Assembly (NCBI GenBank): GCA_037200985.1
Contig: JBBCGJ010000001.1
Coordinates: 2,642,756 to 2,706,755 of the forward strand
DNA length: 64,000 nucleotides
From: Rhizomicrobium sp.
GTDB lineage: Bacteria > Pseudomonadota > Alphaproteobacteria > Micropepsales > Micropepsaceae
Reading direction: 5' to 3'
Below, one piece after another: positions 17,571-26,534 of this stretch; the first letter of the stretch is position 1, and each line of letters starts with the position of its first letter. A program made the translations under genes and the position numbers. A model generated the notes under the pieces. That model was not told the DNA's origin. It worked only from the letters and a program-made list of their open reading frames with translations, and did no database searches.

Positions 17571-18743
17571 CTACCGCTCCACGCACATCGCGATGCCCAT
17601 GCCGCCGCCGATGCAGAGCGTGGCGAGGCCCTTATGCACGTCGCGGCGCTGCATCTCGTGCAGCAGGGTGACGAGGACGCGGGCGCCCGAGGCGCCGATC
17701 GGATGGCCGATGGCGATGGCGCCGCCGTTCACGTTCACCTTGGCGGTGTCCCAGCCCATGTCCTTGTTCACCGCGCAGGCCTGTGCCGCGAAGGCTTCGT
17801 TCGCCTCGATCAGGTCGAGATCGGAGGCCTTCCAGCCCGCCTTCTCGAGCGCCTTGCGCGAGGCGGGGATAGGCCCGGAGCCCATCACCTTGGGATCCAC
17901 ACCGGCCTGGGCCCAGGACTTGATCGTCGCCAGCGGCTTCAGCCCACGCTTCTTCGCTTCGCTCGCGCTCATCAGAACCAGCGCTGCCGCGCCGTCATTG
18001 ATGCCCGAGGCGTTGGCGGCCGTGACCGTGCCGTCCTTCTGGAAGGCGGGCCGCAAGGCCGCCATCGCCTCCAGCGTCGCGCCGTCGCGGATATATTCGT
18101 CGGTGTCGACGATCTTCTCGCCCTTGCGTTCCTTGATCGTCACCGGCGCGATCTCGTCCTTGAAGCGGCCGGCCTTCTTGGCCGCTTCCGCCTTGTGCTG
18201 CGAGGCGACGGCGAACTGGTCCTGCTGCTCGCGCGTGATCTGCCATTCGCGCGCCACGTTCTCCGCCGTGACGCCCATGTGGTAGCCGTTGAAGGCGTCC
18301 CACAGCCCGTCCTTGATCATGGTGTCGATGAATTCGAGATTGCCCATCTTCTGGCCGGCGCGCAGATAGGCGCCGTGGACCGACTGGCTCATCGATTCCT
18401 GGCCGCCGGCGACGACGATCGCCGAGTCGCCCTGGGCGATGGCCTGGGCCCCGAGCGCGACCGCGCGCAGGCCCGAGCCGCACACCATGTTCACTTCCCA
18501 GGCCGGGACTTCGACCGGCACGCCGGCATGGATCGAAGCCTGCCGCGCCGGGTTCTGGCCCTGCGCCGCGGTGAGCACCTGGCCGAGGATGACCTCGGAG
18601 ACGTCTTCCGGCTTGACGCCGGCGCGCTCCAGCGCCGCCTTGATCGCGACCTTGCCGAGCTCATGGGCGGGAACGCTCGCGAAAGAGCCGTTGAACGCGC
18701 CGACGGGCGTGCGCGCGCCCGATACGATGACCACTTCTTCCAC
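17571..18743 (-). CDS. phbA: Acetyl-CoA acetyltransferase (beta-ketothiolase)
   Basis: PhbA condenses two acetyl-CoA to acetoacetyl-CoA, the entry step of PHB synthesis. I chose the GTG at 18743: GGGAGG lies 5 bases upstream and the product then starts [17 protein letters not shown], as thiolases do. The 390-residue protein has nucleophile Cys88 in NMVCGSG, His347 in GHPIGASG and Cys377 in CIGGGMG. It is divergent from phaR, its likely regulator. Confidence 0.95.
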   Translation of the reverse strand: MEEVVIVSGARTPVGAFNGSFASVPAHELGKVAIKAALERAGVKPEDVSEVILGQVLTAAQGQNPARQASIHAGVPVEVPAWEVNMVCGSGLRAVALGAQAIAQGDSAIVVAGGQESMSQSVHGAYLRAGQKMGNLEFIDTMIKDGLWDAFNGYHMGVTAENVAREWQITREQQDQFAVASQHKAEAAKKAGRFKDEIAPVTIKERKGEKIVDTDEYIRDGATLEAMAALRPAFQKDGTVTAANASGINDGAAALVLMSASEAKKRGLKPLATIKSWAQAGVDPKVMGSGPIPASRKALEKAGWKASDLDLIEANEAFAAQACAVNKDMGWDTAKVNVNGGAIAIGHPIGASGARVLVTLLHEMQRRDVHKGLATLCIGGGMGIAMCVER

Positions 18744-18872
18744 CAGAACCTCCCGGAAATCCGCCTTGATGCGGATTCCCTGCAAAATGCCGCGAATGCG
18801 AGCAGCGGTAAACTGGGCCAAATCGCCCTATGCTTTCAGATAGTTAGTGCTTGGCCGATCCACAACCCCATG

Positions 18873-18886
18873 TTGCGCCTGCGCAA
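18873..18886. promoter_or_regulatory. Candidate PhaR operator between phbA and phaR
   Basis: TTGCGC-CT-GCGCAA is a perfect 14-base palindrome in the 250-base gap between the divergent phbA and phaR starts. PhaR proteins are known to bind TGC-rich sequences upstream of PHB genes and of their own gene. Assigning this site to PhaR is an inference from position and base content. No other gene lies in the gap. Confidence 0.4.
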
Positions 18887-18993
18887 GCGGCCCTTTACAC
18901 GGAGATTTGCGTGTAGTTGTTTTAACCTCCATCGAGCGTCCGGCAGAGGCGCGAAACGCCCACAAATCAACGCAAAACAAAAGAGAAGAGCGC

Positions 18994-19596
18994 GTGTCGG
19001 AAGAAAGCACCAAGGCTCAAGAGCCTGTCGTCATCAAGAAATACGCAAACCGCCGGCTCTACAACACGCAGACGTCGAGCTATGTCACGCTCGATCATCT
19101 GGCGTCGATGGTGAAGGAGGGGACCGAGTTCGAGGTGCGCGACGCGCGCACCGGCGAGGACATCACCCGCTCGGTCCTGACTCAGATCATCTTCGAGGAA
19201 GAGGCCAAGGGCCAGAGCCTGTTGCCGATCAAGTTCCTGCGCCAGCTCATCCGCTTCTACGGCGATTCCTTGCAGAGCTTCGTGCCGGGCTATCTCGACA
19301 TGAGCATGGAAGGCTTCGCCAAGAACCAGGAAGCGATGCGCAACCGCCTTGCCGAGGCGTTCGGCGGCTCCGGCCAAGTGATCGAGAACCTGACGCGCCA
19401 GAACATGGCGATGTTCGAGCGCGCCATGTCGATGTTCTCGCCCTTCGCCGCGACGCGCCGCGCCGCGACCGAGGAGGAGACCAAGGCGAACGGCTCCGCC
19501 GAGCCGAAGCCCAAGCCGTCGGAAGAGATCAGCGAGCTCAAGAGCGAGATCGAGGCGATGCGCCGCCAGCTCGCGGAGCTGAGTCAGCGGAAATGA
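18994..19596 (+). CDS. phaR: Polyhydroxyalkanoate synthesis repressor PhaR
   Basis: PhaR represses phasin and PHB genes and is released when it binds PHB granules. I chose the GTG at 18994 (AGAGAAGAG upstream), giving 200 residues. The DNA-binding PHB_acc_N domain is clear (KKYANRRLYNTQTSSYVTL, about 13-31), followed by the SLLPIKFLRQLIRFYGDSL granule-binding region and a C-terminal coiled-coil. A longer frame upstream lacks family-like sequence. Confidence 0.92.
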   Translation: MSEESTKAQEPVVIKKYANRRLYNTQTSSYVTLDHLASMVKEGTEFEVRDARTGEDITRSVLTQIIFEEEAKGQSLLPIKFLRQLIRFYGDSLQSFVPGYLDMSMEGFAKNQEAMRNRLAEAFGGSGQVIENLTRQNMAMFERAMSMFSPFAATRRAATEEETKANGSAEPKPKPSEEISELKSEIEAMRRQLAELSQRK

Positions 19597-19600
19597 TTCC

Positions 19601-19621
19601 ACCCTCCCCTTGAGGGAGGGT
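19601..19621. terminator. Bidirectional hairpin between convergent genes
   Basis: ACCCTCCC (19601-19608), loop CTTGA, GGGAGGGT (19614-19621): a perfect 8-bp stem in the 30-base gap between the convergent phaR and EAL genes. There is no U-run on either side, so termination efficiency is uncertain, but position and symmetry fit a shared terminator. Confidence 0.5.
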
Positions 19622-19626
19622 AGGAG

Positions 19627-21375
19627 TCACGTCTTCAACCACGCCGGTTCGATCTGCGGCTCGCCGAAGAAGAAGCCCTGGAAATAGTCGACGCCCATCG
19701 CTTCGAGCAGCTTGGCGTCCTCCTCCGATTCCACCCACTCGGCCACGACCTTCAGGTTGAAGCTCTTGGCCAGGCCGACCAGCGTGCGTACGAAGATCTG
19801 GTTCTCCGGCGAGGCCGACAGGCCCTTGATATAGGCGCCGTCGATCTTGACCATGTCGATGTGCAGCATCTGCAGATTGCGGAACGAGGTATAGCCCGCG
19901 CCGAAATCGTCGATCGCCACGGTGCAGCCGAGCTCGCGCAGATGGCTGACGAACTGCGCGTTCTCCTCGAAGTGATGCAGCGCCGCCGTCTCGGTGAGCT
20001 CGATGTTGAGGCGCGGCGCGACCTCGGCATTGGCGCGGATATAGTCGACGAAGCTGTTCAGCCAGGACGGATTGCCGGCCGCCGTGCCCGACACGTTGAC
20101 GCCGAGCTGGACGCCGGGATTGGCGCGCAGCGTGGCGATGGCGATCTCCAGCGCGCGGCGGTCGATCAGGCCGACGATGCCGAGCTGCTCGGCCGCCGGC
20201 ACGAACTGCCCCGCGGTCGCCAGCGAGCCGTCGTTGCGCCGCATGCGCAGCAGGCTTTCATATTTGAAGACGGTGCGGTCCTTGGCGTGGATGATCGGCT
20301 GGTAGGCGAGCAGGAGGCGGTTGTCGTTCAGCGCCGCCACGACCTCGTCGGCGATCGCCATCAGGCGCAGCCGCGCGCCCTCGCGCAGCGGCGATTTCTC
20401 GTAGGAGTGGAAGCCGTCGCGCCCGGCGCTGCGCGCGCGGTCGAGCGATTCCTCGGCCCGCAGCATCGCCTCCTGGCTCGACGCCGCGCCGCCCGGCAGC
20501 CACACCGCGCCGACCGAAGTGGTGGCGGAGACCTGGCCGCAGCGGGTATCGATCACGCGGTTGCGCACCGCGGCCCGCAGCCGTTCCGCCACGACCGCGA
20601 TCTCGCGCTCGCTGCAATTCTTCAGGATGACGCCGAACTTGTTGCCGGCGGTGCGGCCGATGATGTCGCTCGAGCGCAGCGTGCGCGACAGCCGCTCGCC
20701 CACCGCGACGATCACCTCGTCGCCGGCGTCGAAGCCGTAGCCGTCGTTGATCATCGCCAGCCGGTCGATCGAGGCGACGATGAAGGCGCAGTGCCGCTCC
20801 TCGGCGCGCGCCTTGTCGATCGCCTGGGTGAGTTCGGCGCGCAGTGAATTGCGGTTCAGATGGCCGGTGAGCTCGTCGCGCGTCGCCAGATAATTCAGAC
20901 GCTGCATCTCGCGCTGCTTCTCGGTGGTCACGCGCAAGAGGCCGGTCAGTCTTTCGCTGCGCCCGTCGGGCCGCGCGCTGCGCAGGCCCACCATGGTCAG
21001 CCAGATCGAGCCCATCGCCGAAGAAGCCTCGAGCGACAGGTCGAATTGCGTGTCCTGCGGCGTGCGCGTGTCGATCAGGGCGGCGAGGCGGCCGCGCGAG
21101 TCCGGGCTCAGCCAGCTCATGAAGGCGGTGCCGCGCGCAAGCCGCTGCGGATCGGCGTGATAGGGCACGATGTCCAGCGCACCGTCCCAGACGATGCGGT
21201 CGTCGGCGACGGTCCAATCGAACCCCGCGACGCCGGAGCCCAAAAGGGCCAAGCGCAGCCTCTCGATCTGTTCGGCCGCTGTTAGCGCCTCCAAACCGTC
21301 GGCTGGCTTCTTCTGAAGCGGCTGACTCACATCCACCATCCCTGGCCGCTTTGCGGCCTTATGGACCCCGATCAT
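19627..21375 (-). CDS. c-di-GMP phosphodiesterase: PAS-like, degenerate GGDEF, EAL
   Basis: A 582-residue signalling protein. A PAS-like region (about 40-150) precedes a GGDEF domain whose active motif reads AGNKF, so cyclase activity is unlikely. The EAL domain keeps the residues needed for c-di-GMP hydrolysis: ESLLR (an ExLxR match), the N of NVSG, ELTET, DDFGAGYTS, VKID, AEWVE and YFQG. It is therefore probably a phosphodiesterase with a regulatory GGDEF. No membrane segment is visible. Start at 21375 or the in-frame ATG at residue 13. A weak TTAA-N7-GTAA box lies at 21388-21402. Confidence 0.92.
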   Translation of the reverse strand: MIGVHKAAKRPGMVDVSQPLQKKPADGLEALTAAEQIERLRLALLGSGVAGFDWTVADDRIVWDGALDIVPYHADPQRLARGTAFMSWLSPDSRGRLAALIDTRTPQDTQFDLSLEASSAMGSIWLTMVGLRSARPDGRSERLTGLLRVTTEKQREMQRLNYLATRDELTGHLNRNSLRAELTQAIDKARAEERHCAFIVASIDRLAMINDGYGFDAGDEVIVAVGERLSRTLRSSDIIGRTAGNKFGVILKNCSEREIAVVAERLRAAVRNRVIDTRCGQVSATTSVGAVWLPGGAASSQEAMLRAEESLDRARSAGRDGFHSYEKSPLREGARLRLMAIADEVVAALNDNRLLLAYQPIIHAKDRTVFKYESLLRMRRNDGSLATAGQFVPAAEQLGIVGLIDRRALEIAIATLRANPGVQLGVNVSGTAAGNPSWLNSFVDYIRANAEVAPRLNIELTETAALHHFEENAQFVSHLRELGCTVAIDDFGAGYTSFRNLQMLHIDMVKIDGAYIKGLSASPENQIFVRTLVGLAKSFNLKVVAEWVESEEDAKLLEAMGVDYFQGFFFGEPQIEPAWLKT

Positions 21376-21462
21376 GGCGGCAGGGGCTTAAAAAACTGGT
21401 AATTGCCGGCGCAATGCCGGGAACGGTCGGGCGCGGCGCGGGGTTTGCCTTAAGGACCGGTT

Positions 21463-21819
21463 ATGAGCCTCTTGCCGACATCAAGCCCGACGATCAGCGC
21501 GCCCGTTCTGCGCGCACGATTGGCGTCGCGCGGCTTGGCGGAGTCCAATCATTCCAGCGCCTTGGGCAGCGAAGGTCCGGCCGAAGAGCGGCGCAGCCCC
21601 ATCCCCGAGCGCCGCCGCGACCCCGGCAGGCTGTCCCAATCCGGCACACCGGCACGCGAGCCGCTTTGGAACGGTCCGCGTCTCAACTCCGCTTTCGTCG
21701 CCCAGGTCATGGGCCAGGTTCTGATGGAACGGCGCGAACCTCACTCAATCCGGACGACGGCGGCCTATCGCGAAGCCGCGCAGATCGCGCCCGGTTCGTT
21801 CTTCGACCGCGGCACCTGA
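21463..21819 (+). CDS. Conserved hypothetical protein
   Basis: A 118-residue product with AAGGA placed 7 bases before the ATG. The first two-thirds are low-complexity, charged and Pro-rich; the C-terminal part (LNSAFVAQVMGQVL, then TAAYREAAQIAPGSFFDRGT) is ordered and looks conserved. No known domain. Its last 75 bases overlap the end of the convergent membrane-protein gene. It is divergent from the EAL gene. Confidence 0.65.
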   Translation: MSLLPTSSPTISAPVLRARLASRGLAESNHSSALGSEGPAEERRSPIPERRRDPGRLSQSGTPAREPLWNGPRLNSAFVAQVMGQVLMERREPHSIRTTAAYREAAQIAPGSFFDRGT

Positions 21820-22344
21820 GCGCGACAGCGCCAGCGCGAGGCCGAGAAGACCCGCGGCACAGAACAGCGTCAGTTCCGGTCCCGCATCCGCCAGCGCGAA
21901 AGCCGACGCCGCGCCGAGGAAACAGAACGCCGCCGCCACACCTTGAACGACGGCTAGCCGATCCCCGCTCCTGGCGCCCAGCACGCCGATCGCGACGGCG
22001 CCAAGCGCCGACGGCCCGAGCGACAAGGCCGCCATGCCCGTGACCGCCGCCGCCAGCGCGGCGAGACTGACCGCCGCCAGCAGCGACGCGGCCAGCGTCG
22101 GCTCCAGCGGCTTTGCCCGCGCCGCGGCGGCGCCCAGCACGAGCACGCTGAGGCCGATCGGCAGGACGAGCAGCGCGATCGCCGGCGCCGCGGGCTGGGC
22201 CGCCAGCGACGCGACGCCCAGCGCGGCGAACAGGATCGCCGCGAAGCGGATATGCACCCGCGCGGGCGGCCGCGCACCGGCCGCGACCAGCCACGCCGCC
22301 AGGGTCGATGCAAGCAACAGCAAAGAAGCGGCGCGCGCGATCAC
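21745..22344 (-). CDS. Hypothetical polytopic membrane protein
   Basis: A 199-residue, Ala/Leu-rich protein with about seven hydrophobic segments and no recognised family. I chose the GTG at 22344, which overlaps the stop of the upstream gene in a GTGA arrangement, so translational coupling with the small DNA-binding-like protein is likely. A longer frame exists but covers that neighbour. Function unknown; it may be an integral partner of the regulator-like protein. Confidence 0.65.
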   Translation of the reverse strand: MIARAASLLLLASTLAAWLVAAGARPPARVHIRFAAILFAALGVASLAAQPAAPAIALLVLPIGLSVLVLGAAAARAKPLEPTLAASLLAAVSLAALAAAVTGMAALSLGPSALGAVAIGVLGARSGDRLAVVQGVAAAFCFLGAASAFALADAGPELTLFCAAGLLGLALALSRSGAAVEERTGRDLRGFAIGRRRPD

Positions 22345-22685
22345 GGCTGCTTGGCGACCAGCGCGACGATCAGCGACCGGATCTCGGCGAGAGCGTCTTC
22401 GACGCGCGCCAGCCGCTCGCCCAGTTCGCGCAACGCGCCGGCATCGCCGGGCGCCTCCTTCGGCACGGGCGTCGATATCCCCGCGCGGTCGGCGATCTCC
22501 GCCGCCGGGGCGGCGAGGAGCGCCGACAGCACGCGGACATCCTTCGCCGAAAGCTCGCGCTGGTCCTTCCACAGCTCCGCGATCTGCTCTTCGGTAAGGC
22601 CGAGCGCCGCAGCAACGGTCGCGCGCGTCAGGCCCGCGGAAGCGAGCCGCGCATCGAACCAGGCCGAATCGAAGAACAGCGCCAT
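22341..22685 (-). CDS. Helix-turn-helix-like small protein
   Basis: A 114-residue protein. The segment GLTRATVAAALGLTEEQIAELWKDQ resembles an HTH, and the C-terminal half (ALRELGERLARVEDALAEI) is a coiled-coil. TAGAAT at 22698-22693 lies seven bases before the ATG, consistent with a -10 box and a leaderless transcript. It is coupled to the downstream membrane protein. Its role as a regulator is inferred. Confidence 0.7.
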   Translation of the reverse strand: MALFFDSAWFDARLASAGLTRATVAAALGLTEEQIAELWKDQRELSAKDVRVLSALLAAPAAEIADRAGISTPVPKEAPGDAGALRELGERLARVEDALAEIRSLIVALVAKQP

Positions 22686-22702
22686 GGCGCGGATTCTAGA
22701 GC

Positions 22703-23590
22703 TTATTGCTCGGCGTAGTAATCCGGCCGGCTGATCATGGCCGCGCCCAGCACATGACCATAGCCGCCCTGCTGCACGATGACGGCGACGCCGTCATGCG
22801 GGACGCCGCCCGCCTTCGGCAGGGTGAGCGACAGCGCCTTGCCCCTGTAGACGCCCACCGCGCGCGGATCGCTCGCGACGTTGCGATAGGTGATGGTGCG
22901 CCCCGCATTCTCGCCGCTCGGGATCGCCACGCTCACCGCGGAGCGCAGCTGGAACATCCACACCGTCGCGTTCTGCGGACCCGGCACCGCGCCGATGTCG
23001 ATGTGCATGTCCTGCGGCGTCTCGCGCAGCGAGACCGGCACGACGGGTTCGACCGGCGGCATCGGCGGCACGACCGGCATCGGCATGGCCGCCGGCACGG
23101 CGCGCGCCGCATCCGCCGCGCGTGCGGCATCGATTTCGACGCGGGCGGCGGCCTGCGCGCGCACCGCATTGCCCCGCGCCAGAACCATCGCCTGGGCCGC
23201 TGCGAGTTCGGCGCGGCGGTCCGCGATCGCGGCCTCGACCGCCCCGGCGCGGCTGCCGACCACATCGATCACGCCGTCGACGATGATCTGCGGCGTATAG
23301 ACCCCGCCATGGCCCATGGCGGCGGCATAGGCCTTTTGCCGGCGCGTATTGGCCTCGCTCGCCAGCGTGTCCTTCCAGCCCAGCATGTCCCAATAGGTGA
23401 TCGGCAGGCTGATCGCGATCACGCCCGGGCGCTGCGCGAGGCGGCCCAGCAGGACATCCGCCGGCGGACAGGAACTGCAGCCCTGGCTCGTATAGAGCTC
23501 CACCACGATCGGACGCGGCCCGGCCTGCGCCGCGCCGGCGCAAAGCAGCACGGCGAAAGCGAAGGCGACGATGCGGCGCGGCGATCTCAT
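22703..23590 (-). CDS. DUF1223 family secreted thioredoxin-like protein
   Basis: A 295-residue protein with a signal peptide (MRSPRRIVAFAFAVLLCAGAAQA) when started at 23590. The mature part opens VVELYTSQGCSSCPPADVLL with a CSSC redox-type motif and continues with SLPITYWDMLGWKD and YTPQIIVDG, both typical of DUF1223. An Ala-rich central helix (about 155-185) and a Pro/Met/Val linker precede a beta-rich C-terminal region. The biological role of the family is unknown. Confidence 0.9.
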   Translation of the reverse strand: MRSPRRIVAFAFAVLLCAGAAQAGPRPIVVELYTSQGCSSCPPADVLLGRLAQRPGVIAISLPITYWDMLGWKDTLASEANTRRQKAYAAAMGHGGVYTPQIIVDGVIDVVGSRAGAVEAAIADRRAELAAAQAMVLARGNAVRAQAAARVEIDAARAADAARAVPAAMPMPVVPPMPPVEPVVPVSLRETPQDMHIDIGAVPGPQNATVWMFQLRSAVSVAIPSGENAGRTITYRNVASDPRAVGVYRGKALSLTLPKAGGVPHDGVAVIVQQGGYGHVLGAAMISRPDYYAEQ

Positions 23591-23893
23591 GACGGGGACC
23601 ATAGGATCAGACGCGACGCGCCTCCAGTCACTTAGACTTGAAAGGCTTTTTCACGGCCGCCCGGAACCGAAATGGCTTTTGCTTCAAGACGTCTTCGGAA
23701 AATACGTCAGTCCTTACGCAATCGGCGACGGCGTGGCGCGGGCGTCGCACCGGTCCGCAATCGGCGGCCGGAACGGCCGGATGCGATTGACCGCCGGCCA
23801 AGACGCTCCATATGTTCCACGTCCAATTTGGCGTGTCGAAACGGTGGCGGGATTTCCCGTCCGCCGCGGACGGCGTTTGGGGGAACGCGAACG

Positions 23894-24886
23894 ATGGCCC
23901 AGATAAAGGTCGAGAATCTCGGCAAAATCTATCGTGTCGCGGCCCGCGATCCGGGGCTCGTGGGCGCCTTCCGCGGCCTGTTCCGGCGGCGGTACAAAGA
24001 GGTCGTGGCGCTCGATTCGGTGAGCTTCGCGCTCGAAGAAGGCGAACTCCTCGGTTTCATCGGACCCAACGGCGCCGGCAAGTCGACCACGATCAAGATC
24101 CTGTCGGGCATCCTGCGTCCGACCTCGGGACGCTGCGACGTCGGCGGCCTGATGCCGTGGGAAAGCCGCATCGCCCATGTCGCGCGCATCGGGGTCGTGT
24201 TCGGCCAGCGCACGCAATTGTGGTGGGACCTGCCGGTGATCGAGAGCTTCGAACTCCTGCGCGACATCTACCGCGTCGCGCCGGCGAAATTCGCCGCGAC
24301 CTGCGAACGCCTGGTCGAGATGCTGAAGATCGGCCCGATCCTGGACACGCCGCTGCGCCAGCTTTCGCTCGGTCAGCGCATGCGCTGCGAGATCGCGGCC
24401 GCGCTGCTGCACAGCCCGCGCATCCTCTTCCTCGACGAGCCGACCATCGGGCTCGACGCGATGTCGAAGCTGGCGCTGCGCGATTTCGTGAAGACGCTGA
24501 ACCGCGAGGAGGGCGTGACCGTCCTTCTCACCACCCACGACATGCACGACATCGAGGCGCTGGCGCGGCGCGTCATCATCATCGGCAACGGCCGGCTGTT
24601 GCGCGATTCCAGCTTCGACTCCATGCGCACCGATGTGCTCGGCGAGCGGCGCCTGATCGTGGATTTCGCGGGCGATGCGGACGGCATCGCGGTCGAGGGT
24701 GCGACGGTGCGCCGCCGCGACGGCCGCACCGTCGAATTCGCCTTCGATCCGGCGCGGACGCCGGCGCACGTCCTGATCGCGCGCGTCGCGGCGGCGCACG
24801 AGATCGCCGACATGCGGGTCGAGGATCCGGGGATCGAGGAAGTGATCGCGCTGTTCTACGCGTTGCACGGCGCGGTGGACGCATGA
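23894..24886 (+). CDS. ABC transporter ATP-binding protein
   Basis: A 330-residue ATPase started at the ATG at 23894 (MAQIKVENLGKIYRV). It has Walker A GPNGAGKST, the signature LSLGQRMRCEIAAALL, Walker B ILFLDEPTIGLD and the switch His in LLTTHD. A 100-residue C-terminal extension is typical of ABC-2 exporters. It overlaps the first permease gene by 4 bases. The 290-base gap upstream of it holds no gene I can support. Substrate unknown. Confidence 0.93.
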   Translation: MAQIKVENLGKIYRVAARDPGLVGAFRGLFRRRYKEVVALDSVSFALEEGELLGFIGPNGAGKSTTIKILSGILRPTSGRCDVGGLMPWESRIAHVARIGVVFGQRTQLWWDLPVIESFELLRDIYRVAPAKFAATCERLVEMLKIGPILDTPLRQLSLGQRMRCEIAAALLHSPRILFLDEPTIGLDAMSKLALRDFVKTLNREEGVTVLLTTHDMHDIEALARRVIIIGNGRLLRDSSFDSMRTDVLGERRLIVDFAGDADGIAVEGATVRRRDGRTVEFAFDPARTPAHVLIARVAAAHEIADMRVEDPGIEEVIALFYALHGAVDA

Positions 24887-25710
24887 GCGCCGCCGCCGCC
24901 CTGCCCTATCTCTCGATCCTGCACGCGCGCTTTTCGCTGATGCTGCAATACCGCACCGCCGCCTGGGCCGGCGTGGCGACGCAGTTCTGGTTCGGCGCCA
25001 TCCGCGTGATGACCCTCGTCGCCTTCTATGACGGCAGCGGCGGCGGCCAGCCGCTCAACCTGGCGCAGGTCGTGACCTATATCTGGCTCGGCCAGGCCTT
25101 CCTCGCCATGCTGCCCTGGGCGGCCGATGCCGAGATCGCCGCCGCGGTCGAAAGCGGCAATGTCGGTTACGAGCGGCTGCGCCCGATCGACACTTATCTG
25201 TTGTGGTTCGCCCGCGCGCTGGCCTGGCGGGTCGCCAATACGAGCCTGCGCGCCGGACCGGTGTTCGTCCTGGCGGCGCTCCTCCTGCCGCTGACCGACA
25301 TGCGCGATTGGGCATGGCGCCTGCCGGCGAGCGGCGTCTCGGCGCTGCTCTTCGTCCTGTCCATCGCGCTGACCGCGCTTCTGTCGTCGGCCATCACGGT
25401 CCTGCTGAACATCGTCGTCACCGCATTGAAGACGCAGCGCGTGGTCGGGTTCTCGATGGGGCTCGTCAATCTCTTTTCGGGCTTGGTGATCCCGCTGGCG
25501 CTGTTTCCCGCCTGGGCGCAAACGCCGCTTCTGTGGCAGCCCTTCGCGGGCCTCGCCGACATCCCCTATCGCATCTATTTCGGCGCGCTCGCCGGCCCCA
25601 TGGCCGTGCAGGGACTGGCCGCGCAGGCGCTGTGGATCGTGCTGCTCGTCCTGGCGGGCCGCTGGTGGCTGAACCGCGTGATGGCGCGCATCGACATGCA
25701 GGGGAGCTGA
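24883..25710 (+). CDS. ABC-2 type permease
   Basis: A 275-residue protein with six hydrophobic segments, including the N-terminal LMLQYRTAAWAGVATQFWFG region and the GLVNLFSGLVIPLALFP loop, typical of the ABC-2 (DUF990-like) permeases that come in pairs with one ATPase. The start ATG at 24883 overlaps the ATPase stop; the second permease follows after 2 bases. It probably forms a heterodimeric channel with that protein. Confidence 0.88.
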   Translation: MSAAAALPYLSILHARFSLMLQYRTAAWAGVATQFWFGAIRVMTLVAFYDGSGGGQPLNLAQVVTYIWLGQAFLAMLPWAADAEIAAAVESGNVGYERLRPIDTYLLWFARALAWRVANTSLRAGPVFVLAALLLPLTDMRDWAWRLPASGVSALLFVLSIALTALLSSAITVLLNIVVTALKTQRVVGFSMGLVNLFSGLVIPLALFPAWAQTPLLWQPFAGLADIPYRIYFGALAGPMAVQGLAAQALWIVLLVLAGRWWLNRVMARIDMQGS

Positions 25711-25712
25711 GC

Positions 25713-26510
25713 ATGAATGGTTTTGCGATCTATTGGCGCTATGTCGGCGTGAGCCTGCGCGGCCAGATGCTGTATCCGACCGCATTCCTGCTCAGGCTAG
25801 CATCGCAATTCCTCGTCACCATCGTCGAGTTCGCCGGCGTGTGGGTGCTGTTCCAGCGCTTCCATCATGTGCGCGGCTGGAGCTTTTCGCAGGTCGCGCT
25901 GTTCTACGCCATCACCAGCATCGCCTTCGCGCTGGCCGACGGGCTGTCGCGCGGTTTCGACGGCGTCGGGCCGCTCTATGTGAAGACGGGAAATTTCGAC
26001 CGCCTCCTGCTGCGTCCGCGCAGCACAGCCTTGCAGATCACGGCGCAGGATTTCTGGCTCAGTTCGATCGGGCGGGTCGCGCAGGGCCTGGTCGCGCTGG
26101 CGGTGGCGGTTTGGCTGCTGAAGCCGGATTGGGGCGTGGGTACCGTCTTGCTGCTGACATGGTCGGTCGCGGGCGGGACCAGCCTGTTCTTCGCACTCAA
26201 GACGCTGGAGGGCACGCTGTCCTTCTGGACGACGGAAGGCCTCGAAGTCGCCAACACGCTGACCTATGGCGGCGAGGCGGCGGCGCAGTTTCCGCTCGAC
26301 ATCTATGCCGCCTGGTTCCGCAAATTCCTCACCTATTTCGTGCCCATCGGCTGTTCGCTTTATTTCCCGGTTGCGCTGGTGCTCGGCCGCGATGCCGGCG
26401 TGCCCGCCTGGGTCGCGGTGCTGTCTCCGGCGACGGGGTTCGCGTTCCTTGGCCTCGCCTTGGCGGTCTGGGGTGTCGGCATCCGCCACTACACGAGTAC
26501 GGGAAGCTGA
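25713..26510 (+). CDS. ABC-2 type permease (DUF990-like)
   Basis: A 265-residue permease with six hydrophobic segments. VKTGNFDRLLLRPRSTALQ and the late Phe/Tyr-rich segment KFLTYFVPIGCSLYFP are typical of this family. It is the third gene of the exporter operon and ends 22 bases before the LysR-type gene. Lipid or drug export is the usual guess for such systems; nothing here specifies the cargo. Confidence 0.88.
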   Translation: MNGFAIYWRYVGVSLRGQMLYPTAFLLRLASQFLVTIVEFAGVWVLFQRFHHVRGWSFSQVALFYAITSIAFALADGLSRGFDGVGPLYVKTGNFDRLLLRPRSTALQITAQDFWLSSIGRVAQGLVALAVAVWLLKPDWGVGTVLLLTWSVAGGTSLFFALKTLEGTLSFWTTEGLEVANTLTYGGEAAAQFPLDIYAAWFRKFLTYFVPIGCSLYFPVALVLGRDAGVPAWVAVLSPATGFAFLGLALAVWGVGIRHYTSTGS

Positions 26511-26520
26511 GCGTGGTGCT

Positions 26521-26534
26521 ATACGTTTGCGTAT
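26521..26534. promoter_or_regulatory. Palindromic site overlapping the LysR start
   Basis: ATACG-TTTG-CGTAT, a 14-base palindrome whose last two bases are the first two of the LysR start codon (26533). LysR regulators commonly bind palindromes at their own promoters. The usual divergent target gene is missing here, since the upstream gene is the co-oriented ABC permease. Confidence 0.45.

Noticed and set aside
23603..23893. A coding extension upstream of the ABC ATPase (start at 23672)
   Set aside because: The extra 74 residues are Arg/Pro-rich with no family similarity; the ATG at 23894 gives the normal ATPase start.
23571..23906. A 111-residue plus-strand frame in the gap before the ABC genes
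   Set aside because: No RBS, no motif, and it overlaps both neighbouring starts.
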